From an uncultured beta proteobacterium (lineage in GTDB: Bacteria > Pseudomonadota > Gammaproteobacteria > Burkholderiales > Burkholderiaceae_C), in contig CAISIP010000635.1 of the NCBI GenBank assembly GCA_903885415.1, positions 1 through 7,288 of the forward strand: 7,288 nt of DNA, given 5' to 3'. A model generated the notes under the pieces. It ran no database searches and was not told the DNA's origin. It saw only the letters and a program-made list of their open reading frames with translations. Numbering within the stretch: position 1 is the first letter of the stretch; every line of letters starts with the position of its first letter. Positions 1 through 4,805 of the stretch are shown here, piece after piece. Both the position numbers and the translations under genes were made by a program.

Positions 1-100
1 CAAGACTGCTCAGGGCTGGCGCATGGTGGCGCACCACGCCAGCCCCGGAAGCCAGGCTGAAATCCAAGAAATTGCACAGATGCCGCAAGTGCTGCATTGA
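1..100 (+). CDS. C-terminal end of a SnoaL/NTF2-like protein (partial)
   Basis: From base 2 the frame reads 32 codons to a TGA at 98-100. The peptide contains GWRMVAHHASP, which strongly resembles the last beta strand of SnoaL-like/nuclear transport factor 2-like proteins (typical ending G-W-R-M-V-x-H-H-x-S-P). These are small cone-shaped alpha+beta proteins that act as binding domains or enzymes on small molecules; which one cannot be told from the tail. The rest of the gene lies left of the window. It runs in the same direction as the hydrolase, whose GTG is 43 nt downstream with no hairpin terminator visible between, so the two may be co-transcribed. The assignment rests on one short motif. 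Confidence 0.6.
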   Translation, partial: KTAQGWRMVAHHASPGSQAEIQEIAQMPQVLH

Positions 101-143
101 CGACCGCCGTGCCCGGCCCCCGGCTGCAAGCTAAGCTCAGGCC

Positions 144-1148
144 GTGAACTACCGTGCCCCGCGCTGGTTACCCAGCGGCAACCTGCAGACGATTTGGCCC
201 GCGCTGGTTGCACGCCGGGTGCTGCCGTCGCCGGTCTTTCGACGCGAACGATGGAGCACCCCGGACGCCGACTTCATCGACATCGACTGGTTGCTTTCGG
301 ACCAGCCGGGTTGCGGGCCCCGGCTGCCAGATGGCCCGAAGCCCGCAACCGCGCCTCTCCTGGTCCTGTTCCACGGGCTGGAGGGATCGTCTTCAAGCCA
401 TTACGCGCAGGCTTTCGCGGGCTTTTGCCAGCAGCATGGCCTGGCTTACGCGGTGGTGCATTTCCGCGGCTGCAGCGGCGAGCTCAATCTGGGCCCGCGG
501 GCCTACCATTCGGGCGACTTCGAGGAGGTCGACTGGATCCTGAGACGCTTTCGCCAAGTACATACAGGCCCGCTGTTGGCGGTTGGCATATCGCTTGGCG
601 GCAACGCCTTGTTGCGCTGGGCCGGCGAGATGGGAAATGCCGCTGCCAGTTTGGTGGCGGCGGTTGCAGCCGTATGTGCGCCCGTCGATCTGAGCGCCAG
701 CGGCCATGCGATCGGACGCGGCTTCAACCGACTGGTCTACACCCGCATGTTCCTGTCTACCATGAAGCCCAAGGCCTTTGGCAAACTGGCCCAGCATCCT
801 GGCCTTTTTGACCAGGTTGCGCTCCAGGCCGCGCGCGACCTCTACGAATTCGACGAAGTATTCACCGCCCCGGTGCATGGATTCAAGAATACCCGGGAGT
901 ACTGGGCCAGCGCCTCGGCCAAGCCGCACCTGTCGCGGGTGGCAGTACCCGCGCTGGTCGTGAACGCGCGCAACGACCCTTTCATACCCGCCTCGAGCCT
1001 GCCTCGCCGGGATCAGGTTTCCGCGAGCGTTGCGCTGTGGCAGCCGGCCACCGGCGGGCATGTCGGCTTCCCGCAGGGCTTGCCCCCCGGCCACCTGATG
1101 GCGATGCCTGCGGCGGTCGGCGGTTGGTTGCTCGAGCGGGTGGCGTAG
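144..1148 (+). CDS. YheT-family alpha/beta hydrolase
   Basis: A 334-residue cytosolic alpha/beta hydrolase of the YheT/EMB8 type. The N-terminus YRAPRWLPSGNLQTIWPAL is the family signature. The oxyanion-loop HG is in LVLFHGLEGSSSSHY (residues 73-87). The nucleophile elbow is VGISLGGN with Ser150, and the probable acid and base are Asp278 (NARNDPF) and His306 (GGHVGFP), so the triad is complete. Family members are esterase-like enzymes whose natural substrate is mostly unknown. The GTG start at 144 is firm: an in-frame TAA lies at 132-134 and the family motif begins at codon 3. The Shine-Dalgarno is weak (CAGG close to the start). It lies between the SnoaL-like tail and a conserved unknown gene on the same strand. 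Nothing looks damaged. Confidence 0.93.
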   Translation: MNYRAPRWLPSGNLQTIWPALVARRVLPSPVFRRERWSTPDADFIDIDWLLSDQPGCGPRLPDGPKPATAPLLVLFHGLEGSSSSHYAQAFAGFCQQHGLAYAVVHFRGCSGELNLGPRAYHSGDFEEVDWILRRFRQVHTGPLLAVGISLGGNALLRWAGEMGNAAASLVAAVAAVCAPVDLSASGHAIGRGFNRLVYTRMFLSTMKPKAFGKLAQHPGLFDQVALQAARDLYEFDEVFTAPVHGFKNTREYWASASAKPHLSRVAVPALVVNARNDPFIPASSLPRRDQVSASVALWQPATGGHVGFPQGLPPGHLMAMPAAVGGWLLERVA

Positions 1149-1194
1149 GCGTTGGGCCGGAACGCATCGTCAGCATGCCGCGATAATTGCGCGC

Positions 1195-1734
1195 ATGGAC
1201 GACATCGTCAAACAGGCGCTCGCCAAATGGCCCAATGTTCCGCACTGCTATGGCTGGCTGGGTCTGGACGCAAGGGGCAACTGGTATATGCGCGACGACC
1301 GGGTGCAGGCGCTCGGGCCTTTCGCAGGGCCCAACCCGCAGAGCAAGGGTTCGATGCTCCGGCACGAAAAGCTGATCGATTTCATTCACAGGAATTACGA
1401 CGCTGACGACCGCGGCCAGTGGTTCTTTCAAAATGGCCCGCAGCGCGTCTATGTGGAGTTGCAGGCGACCCCCTGGATCTGGCGTATTGCCGAAGACTTT
1501 TCGGTCCGAAGCCACACAGGCCGCGAGGCCCGCATCCAGCGCTGCATCGTTGACGAGGTCGGGCGGGTTTACCTAGAGGCCGAAATTGGCTTCGGGCTGG
1601 TCCACACGCAGGATATGCTCGGTGCCGCTGACGCCATCGAGGCGGGGCTCTGGGTTCCGCTGCAATGCCCCGTGGCCGAACTTGCCACGCGCTTCGGGTA
1701 TGTCCGCAGTCCGGCAACGATGATTCGCCCCTAG
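1195..1734 (+). CDS. Conserved uncharacterised proteobacterial protein (DUF2946/DUF2944-like)
   Basis: A soluble protein of 179 residues with no signal peptide or membrane segment. It begins MDDIVKQALAKWPNVPHCYG and contains GWLGLDARGNWYMRD, a pattern I recognise from a family of unknown function common in Bordetella and Burkholderia relatives; I am not sure of the DUF number. Other conserved-looking stretches are FIHRNYDADDRGQWFFQNG and PQRVYVELQATPW. The composition is rich in Trp, Arg and Asp. It starts 46 nt after the hydrolase stop on the same strand, so an operon is plausible, though no strong ribosome binding site precedes the ATG. It converges with the cytochrome c gene, whose terminator lies in the 82-nt gap. 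The biochemical role is unknown. Confidence 0.85.
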   Translation: MDDIVKQALAKWPNVPHCYGWLGLDARGNWYMRDDRVQALGPFAGPNPQSKGSMLRHEKLIDFIHRNYDADDRGQWFFQNGPQRVYVELQATPWIWRIAEDFSVRSHTGREARIQRCIVDEVGRVYLEAEIGFGLVHTQDMLGAADAIEAGLWVPLQCPVAELATRFGYVRSPATMIRP

Positions 1735-1752
1735 CGATTCAAGCCCTGCCAG

Positions 1753-1781
1753 AAACAAAAGAGCCGGAACGGATCCGGCTC
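1753..1781 (-). terminator. Rho-independent terminator of the cytochrome c gene
   Basis: An 8-bp perfect stem (GAGCCGGA at 1761-1768, TCCGGCTC at 1774-1781) encloses a 5-nt loop. On the minus strand it is followed by a T-rich run (TTTTGTTT, the complement of 1753-1760). It lies 36 nt after the cytochrome stop codon, in the right orientation. On the plus strand no T-run follows, so it probably does not act as an intrinsic terminator for the converging gene. Confidence 0.85.
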
Positions 1782-1816
1782 ATTCGCAGTGCCCGCCAGC
1801 GGGCCCGCAGCGCGTG

Positions 1817-2338
1817 CTACTTGCTGGCCGCCGCAGCGGGCGCCGCCGCTTTGGGTTCCTCAAACTTGCCGCCACCCGCATTCGCCATATACGCCACCGC
1901 GCGGCCTACCTCGACATCGTCCAGATTGCCGCCGCCCTGTGCGGCCATCGCGCCCTTGCCCTTGAGCGCCGAATTCAGCAATGCCGGATAGCCGGTGGCA
2001 ATCCGCGGCGCCCAGGCAGCCGCGTCGCCAAACTTGGGCGCACCCGCAACGCCCGCATTGTGGCAAGCCGTGCACTGGGCCTTGAACACCTCTTCACCCG
2101 ATTTCATTTCGCGGTTGGCGTCGCGGACTTCTACCGCCCCGGCTTTCTGGATGCGCTGCGCCACCGCCTTATCGGCATTGGCCGCACCCACTGCCGGCTT
2201 ATTGCCGGAGGTCACGTAATAAACCAAGCCGATGATGATGAATACGGGCGCTACGAATGATAGAAAGACCGTAATCAGCAACTGCTTGGGCGTCTTGATT
2301 GGGCCCGTATGGTCTTCTTCGTGGAGGTTGTCACTCAT
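1817..2338 (-). CDS. Membrane-anchored c5-type monohaem cytochrome c
   Basis: A 173-residue class I cytochrome c with an uncleaved N-terminal anchor. The cytoplasmic tail is MSDNLHEEDHTGPIKTPKQ. A hydrophobic segment follows at about residues 20-43 (LLITVFLSFVAPVFIIIGLV), then the haem domain in the periplasm. The haem-binding motif is CTACH (Cys89, Cys92, His93), preceded by GEEVFKAQ, and the distal ligand is probably Met131 in GKGAMAAQGG. The C-terminal tail is low-complexity Ala/Pro/Lys. Proteins of this type shuttle electrons in respiratory chains; the donor and acceptor cannot be read from the sequence. The frame stays open upstream to 2473, but that extension runs into the tRNA gene. 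The ATG at 2338 is preceded by AGGA at a 10-nt spacing and by a consensus -10 box. The gene stands alone, with its own promoter and terminator. Confidence 0.93.
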   Translation of the reverse strand: MSDNLHEEDHTGPIKTPKQLLITVFLSFVAPVFIIIGLVYYVTSGNKPAVGAANADKAVAQRIQKAGAVEVRDANREMKSGEEVFKAQCTACHNAGVAGAPKFGDAAAWAPRIATGYPALLNSALKGKGAMAAQGGGNLDDVEVGRAVAYMANAGGGKFEEPKAAAPAAAASK

Positions 2339-2381
2339 GGTTTTCTTGTCCTGTCGGCGGGGGCTGGGAAATTCAGCCGGG

Positions 2382-2412
2382 ATTATAGCGGTGACCATAC
2401 AAGGTCCTACAA
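2382..2412 (-). promoter_or_regulatory. Probable promoter of the cytochrome c gene
   Basis: On the minus strand a perfect TATAAT lies at 2382-2387, about 43 nt upstream of the cytochrome ATG. The best -35 candidate is TTGTAG at 2407-2412, a weak match with a long 19-nt spacer. The -10 is convincing and the -35 is not, so an activator could be involved. Confidence 0.5.
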
Positions 2413-2413
2413 T
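2408..2413 (+). promoter_or_regulatory. Possible -10 box of the tRNA-Arg gene
   Basis: TACAAT (5 of 6 to consensus) ends 17 nt before the first base of the tRNA, a suitable distance for a short 5' leader. No good -35 element is seen at 16-18 nt spacing. It overlaps the putative -35 region of the divergent cytochrome promoter. Confidence 0.3.
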
Positions 2414-2430
2414 GTAGACGTTTCGCCGAT

Positions 2431-2506
2431 GCGGCTGTAGCTCAGTGGATAGAGTATTGGCCTCCGAAGCCAAGGGTCGTGGGTTCGATCCCCGCCAGCC
2501 GCACCA
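2431..2506 (+). tRNA. tRNA-Arg (anticodon CCG)
   Basis: A complete 76-nt cloverleaf. The acceptor stem is GCGGCTG (2431-2437) with CAGCCGC (2496-2502), discriminator A2503 and an encoded CCA (2504-2506). The D arm is GCTC/GAGT. The anticodon stem is TTGGC/GCCAA, with loop CTCCGAA giving anticodon CCG (2464-2466), which reads CGG. The T arm is GTGGG-TTCGATC-CCCGC. All stems pair, with one G-T closing the D stem. The last 25 nt are duplicated downstream at 3741-3765: the gene served as an attachment site, and integration restored an intact tRNA. Confidence 0.97.
2482..2506 (+). repeat. Attachment site copy 1 (tRNA 3' end)
   Basis: This 25-bp stretch covers the T loop, the 3' acceptor strand and the CCA, and is identical to 3741-3765 in direct orientation. 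The match stops right after CCA (C here, T in the other copy). Direct repeats of a tRNA 3' end flanking an integrase gene are the product of tyrosine-recombinase integration, and this copy would be the tRNA-proximal junction. Confidence 0.9.
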
Positions 2507-2598
2507 CTATTTGAAACCCAGACGCGGCGCGGCCTCCCGGCCGATTCGTGTTTGGCTATCATCCACTTCGCTCATCCAGTTCCACCCAGGAACTGCCC

Positions 2599-2883
2599 AT
2601 GAGCATCAAAACCCCTCGGCTCACACGCGACCGCTGCAGCGTCTTTTGCATCCGACTGGTCGTGCCCAAAGCACTGCGCGCAGATATAGGAAAATCCGAA
2701 CTCAGGCGCAGCCTGCGTACCAAAGACTGCTCAGTCGCGAAGCAGCGCGCACTGACGCTGAACCTGGCTTTGAAGGCTGCATTGACCAACCCGAAAATCT
2801 CGGACTTTGAGCACCTGTGTCATTTTGTCTCCAACTCCCTAGTCCCAATCATAAGGCGGGCAGCAGTCCAAATTGTCCTGTGA
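2599..2883 (+). pseudogene. Tyrosine integrase 1, N-terminal fragment
   Basis: A 95-codon frame starting MSIKTPRLTRDRCSVFCIRL, with AGGAA six bases upstream of the ATG. It continues through VVPKALRADIGKSELRRSLR and TKDCSVAKQRALTLNLAL. This is the arm-binding N-terminal domain (DUF6538-like: V-P-x-x-L-R-x-x-I-G-K-x-E-x-R-x-S-L-x-T) of phage and island tyrosine recombinases, which are usually 350-500 residues. The core-binding and catalytic domains with the R-H-R-Y residues are absent. Homology seems to fade after about residue 70 (FEHL), and the last 20 or so codons are probably read-through past the deletion point. Its position right next to the tRNA, pointing away from it, is normal for an island integrase. 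A frame opening upstream at 2548 is less likely because the ribosome binding site marks 2599. Confidence 0.75.
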
Positions 2884-2946
2884 GGGTGCTGCTGGAGCGG
2901 GAGCCTCTACCGCATTTTGAGCTGGCGAGGTCACGTAAATGGGGTG

Positions 2947-3267
2947 TCAAATTTTCAGAAGTCGTCTTATTAATAGCGTTGGGAAATCCTGTCGGTGCGA
3001 AGCAATGACGTACACGTAAACTCCACTGTCAATTCGCCGATAGACCAGCTTGTGGTGTGACGTAAAGACGGTTTGGTACTCAAAGATGCCAACGGAGGCA
3101 AGCTCCTGGACGGGCGCCCCAGTCAAAAGTCCTGTGTCAACCAGTGCCAGCTTGTCGAATATTTCGTTTTCGGCATTGAGCCAGTCAGTCTCGCTCCACT
3201 TGTTGAGCATGTACTCCTGAAGAGAGAGCAAGTCTTCTTGTGCATCGGGAAGAATGGTGATGGTCAT
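2947..3267 (-). CDS. RelE/ParE-superfamily toxin
   Basis: A 106-residue protein beginning MTITILPDAQEDLLSLQEYM, the usual strand-helix opening of ParE/RelE toxins. The mid-protein strands are GIFEYQTVFTSHHKLVYRRI and VYVYVIASHRQDF, and the end, LLIRRLLKI, is typical of the fold. RelE-type members cleave mRNA on the ribosome and ParE-type members poison gyrase; the sequence alone does not decide which. The ATG overlaps the antitoxin stop by one base (TAATG), so translation is coupled and the antitoxin is made first, the standard order. Length and domain look complete, so it is probably functional despite the decay around it. The C-terminal codons reach 2947; beyond this nothing is recognisable up to the integrase remnant. 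Confidence 0.88.
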   Translation of the reverse strand: MTITILPDAQEDLLSLQEYMLNKWSETDWLNAENEIFDKLALVDTGLLTGAPVQELASVGIFEYQTVFTSHHKLVYRRIDSGVYVYVIASHRQDFPTLLIRRLLKI

Positions 3268-3545
3268 TACTTGCGGCGTTGGCGAGCTGCTGCCAGTTGC
3301 GCCCGTGACTCGGCAACGGAAATGCCTTTGTCTTGCAAGCGGTCTTTCTCACCCAGGGCGATGATTTTCAAGGCGGCGATGAGCGCTTCCTTTTCCTGAA
3401 AGGACTTGACACTTTCAATCACCATGCTGGCTTCGCCATTCTGGGTGATGAAAAAAGGCGTGCCGTTCATCTCCAGGTCTTCGGAAATCTGGGCTGCATG
3501 GCTTTTCAGGTAGGAGATGGATTTGATGTTGGCGGCGGACAGCAT
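3267..3545 (-). CDS. Phd/YefM-family antitoxin
   Basis: A 92-residue protein with the Phd/YefM N-terminal DNA-binding fold: IKSISYLKSHAAQISEDLE (residues 7-25), then the strand-turn-strand PFFITQNGEASMVIESV. The C-terminal part (EALIAALKIIALGEKDRLQ onward) is charged and helical, as expected for the toxin-neutralising tail. Such antitoxins bind their own promoter, alone and with toxin, to repress the operon. The start at 3545 has AAGGA at good spacing, and a promoter with a palindrome inside it lies 28-56 nt upstream. The gene is intact and forms a two-gene operon with the toxin. Confidence 0.88.
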   Translation of the reverse strand: MLSAANIKSISYLKSHAAQISEDLEMNGTPFFITQNGEASMVIESVKSFQEKEALIAALKIIALGEKDRLQDKGISVAESRAQLAAARQRRK

Positions 3546-3572
3546 AGCGATCCTTGCATGTTGTAAGGTCTG

Positions 3573-3601
3573 AATTTAGTACCAAATTTGGTTGAAGTCA
3601 A
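3573..3601 (-). promoter_or_regulatory. Toxin-antitoxin promoter with palindromic operator
   Basis: On the minus strand TTGACT (3596-3601, 5/6 to consensus) and TAAATT (3573-3578, 4/6) are separated by exactly 17 nt. The spacer contains a perfect 12-bp palindrome, ACCAAATTTGGT (3581-3592). A repressor bound there would block RNA polymerase, fitting autoregulation by a Phd/YefM antitoxin. Predicted transcription starts about 20 nt before the antitoxin ATG. Confidence 0.65.
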
Positions 3602-3740
3602 GCGAGTATGTCAAAACTGAATCGCCAGCTTCCCAAAAAATGGAGGCACACTGTCATCCACTTCAACCCACTTTTTTCAACAACTGGAATCCGTGAAAGT
3701 GAGCGTTGGTGCGGGTTTGCAGGCGATTAACCCCAAAGTC

Positions 3741-3765
3741 GGTTCGATCCCCGCCAGCCGCACCA
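3741..3765 (+). repeat. Attachment site copy 2 (tRNA 3' end duplicate)
   Basis: Exact 25-bp copy of the tRNA-Arg 3' end (2482-2506), CCA included, with no other part of a tRNA before it: the upstream sequence cannot form the rest of a cloverleaf. It ends element 1 and is followed 173 nt later by the start of a different integrase pointing away from it, so it is also the left junction of element 2. Confidence 0.9.
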
Positions 3766-3864
3766 TGTGACCGCTTCACAGCGTGCCACGACGCCTCAAA
3801 ACCCGCATGTCTATTGGGCATGGCAGGTTTTTTCTTGCTCCATGCTGTTTCACCGGCTATCACG

Positions 3865-3900
3865 AGATAGCGTCAAACTACGGCATTGGTGACGCTATCT
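3865..3900. promoter_or_regulatory. Inverted repeat upstream of integrase 2
   Basis: AGATAGCGTCA (3865-3875) and TGACGCTATCT (3890-3900) form a perfect 11-bp inverted repeat with a 14-nt spacer. With one G-T pair it extends to 13 bp (3863-3902). It lies between the attachment site and the integrase start, 39 nt before the ATG, where excisionase/integrase accessory sites or an operator would be expected. No T-run follows, so it is not a classic terminator. Confidence 0.5.
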
Positions 3901-3938
3901 TGCAAGTGCCGATGTACAAGTATCGTCAAAGGGGGGCT

Positions 3939-3980
3939 ATGGCCTTGGCAGATACGTTCGTGCGGCAATTGAAGCCCAGT
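3939..3980 (+). pseudogene. Tyrosine integrase 2, N-terminal stub (P4-like, DUF4102 type)
   Basis: The ATG at 3939 follows a strong purine-rich ribosome binding site (AAAGGGGGG). It opens with MALADTFVRQLKPS, matching the start of island integrases with a DUF4102 arm-binding domain (typically MALTDTFVRQ-K-S followed by D-G-G-G-L-Y-L). That continuation is absent. After about 14 codons the sequence changes to RhuM coding sequence in another frame. The integrase frame then runs as meaningless read-through to 4061. About 400 codons, including all catalytic residues, are gone. This integrase belongs to a different subgroup from integrase 1, although both sit at the same tRNA sequence. Confidence 0.65.
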
Positions 3981-4254
3981 CTCAGCCTATCTCGACATGG
4001 CAGAACTTCAAGCCATGCGTCGCATACCGATGACAATAGCGGATCGGGAAGAGCGCCTTAGCGGCTTCCTAAAACTTTGGGATCGGGATGCGTTGCAGGA
4101 CGCAGGCAGGGTGACGACAGAAATCGCCAAGGCACACGCCGAAAGCGGGTTTGAGAAATACCGCATCGCGCACGACCGTTTGCTTGAGAGTGACTTTGAT
4201 CGGGTGATCAAACAGATTGAGTCCGACAGCCAAGCACACATCGCAGAGGAATAG
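3979..4254 (+). pseudogene. rhuM: RhuM-family protein, C-terminal fragment
   Basis: Translating from 3979 gives VSAYLDMAELQAMRRIPMT, then ERLSGFLKLWDRDALQDAGR, and further on EKYRIAHDRLLESDFDRVIK. This is the conserved C-terminal part of RhuM proteins (named from Salmonella SPI-3; about 330 residues, function unclear, often found beside restriction and other defence genes). The roughly 240 N-terminal residues are missing. The YLD codons precede the in-frame ATG at 3997, so homology runs back through that ATG to the integrase junction at about 3976-3981 and the ATG is internal to the original gene. A short 85-residue product from 3997 is possible, but there is no good ribosome binding site. 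The stop at 4252-4254 is 5 nt before the next gene, pointing to a former operon. Confidence 0.75.
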
Positions 4255-4259
4255 CGGCT

Positions 4260-4805
4260 ATGGCCACGAAGACGAACACGCCCAGCTGGAACCACGTCAA
4301 GACCAAACTGCTGGGCTTCGACTGCGCTGGCTTGCTCGGACTGCTGCAAGACCTGTACGCGGCCAACAAGGATAACCAAGCCTTCCTCCGCGCCCGCCTC
4401 AGCCTTGGCGACGACGTGCTCAAACCGTACAAGGTCACCATCGAGCGCTGGCTGTGGCCCGACATGTTCAAGAATCAGGACACATCTGTTGCCAAAGCCA
4501 AAAAGCCCATCGCCGACTACAAGAAAGCGATCGACCAAGCGGAAGGTCTGGCCGAACTGATGGTGTTCTACTGCGAACGGGCAGCGGGGTTCAGCAATGA
4601 AGTCGGGCTGCAGGATGAGGGCTACTTCGACGCGCTGGTGCGGATGTTCGAGCAGGCCTTAAAAACCATCGGCAGCTTGGCCGATGTGCAACGCCAGCCG
4701 TTATGGGACAGGCTGGATACCGTGCGTATCACCTGCCACAACTTCGGATTTGGCGTGGGTGACGAGATGGATGACTTGCTTGCCGAGTACAGGGCCGATG
4801 ATTGA
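4260..4805 (+). CDS. DUF6155-like protein
   Basis: An intact 181-residue soluble protein without signal or membrane segments. Features that made me choose the family: an early helix with LLGFDCAGLLGLLQDLYAAN (18-37), a central VAKAKKPIADYKKA (78-91), LAELMVFYCERAAGFSNEVG (98-117), and a C-terminal MFEQALKTIG. This matches the layout of DUF6155 proteins (S/V-x-K-A-K-K-A-I-x-D-Y/F-K-K, then L-A-D-L-M-L-x-Y-V-E). The function of that family is not known to me. AGAGGA lies 9 nt before the ATG. The gene starts 5 nt after the RhuM fragment, and its TGA overlaps the ATG of the primase-helicase (8-nt overlap), so it is translationally coupled to that protein and is likely its partner or regulator. 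Confidence 0.7.
   Translation: MATKTNTPSWNHVKTKLLGFDCAGLLGLLQDLYAANKDNQAFLRARLSLGDDVLKPYKVTIERWLWPDMFKNQDTSVAKAKKPIADYKKAIDQAEGLAELMVFYCERAAGFSNEVGLQDEGYFDALVRMFEQALKTIGSLADVQRQPLWDRLDTVRITCHNFGFGVGDEMDDLLAEYRADD

Larger units (their letters stand above)
2507..3765 (+). mobile_element. Eroded integrative element 1 between tRNA-derived repeats
   Basis: The segment is bounded by the intact tRNA-Arg on the left and the second copy of its 3' end on the right. It contains, in order, an N-terminal integrase fragment next to the tRNA and a toxin-antitoxin pair on the opposite strand. At about 1.2 kb it is far too small for a functional island, so most of the cargo and the catalytic half of the integrase have been lost. 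By eye it is clearly richer in A+T than the core genes to its left. About 140 bp between the toxin-antitoxin promoter and the second repeat (3602-3740) show no gene. Confidence 0.8.

Noticed and set aside
393..1094. Long minus-strand open frame under the hydrolase gene
   Set aside because: Antisense open frames are common in GC-rich genes. The plus strand holds a complete catalytic triad and family motifs, and the minus product shows no recognisable motif.
2339..2473. N-terminal extension of the cytochrome c frame (218-residue version)
   Set aside because: It would start inside the tRNA gene and puts 45 non-family residues before MSDNLHEEDH. A consensus -10 lies within the extension, and the ATG at 2338 has its own Shine-Dalgarno.
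2530..2543. Small hairpin CGGCC/GGCCG after the tRNA as terminator
   Set aside because: It has only a 5-bp stem with no proper T-run directly after it. It is too weak to call as a terminator.
2945..2967. Similarity to the terminal inverted repeat of Tn402/Tn5053-type transposons (shared TTTTCAGAAG core after TGTCA)
   Set aside because: The stretch encodes the conserved C-terminal residues IRRLLKI and stop of the toxin on the minus strand, needs a 2-nt insertion to align, and has no partner repeat or tni genes in the window. Chance resemblance is more likely.
3783..3938. Possible small gene reading into the integrase 2 start
   Set aside because: There is no ribosome binding site or recognisable motif, and the frame spans the inverted repeat. 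It is just the open leader of the integrase stub.
4684..4797. Upstream ATG for the primase-helicase
   Set aside because: These 38 codons are a shadow of the DUF6155-like gene. The ATG at 4798 overlaps that gene's stop in a normal coupled arrangement.
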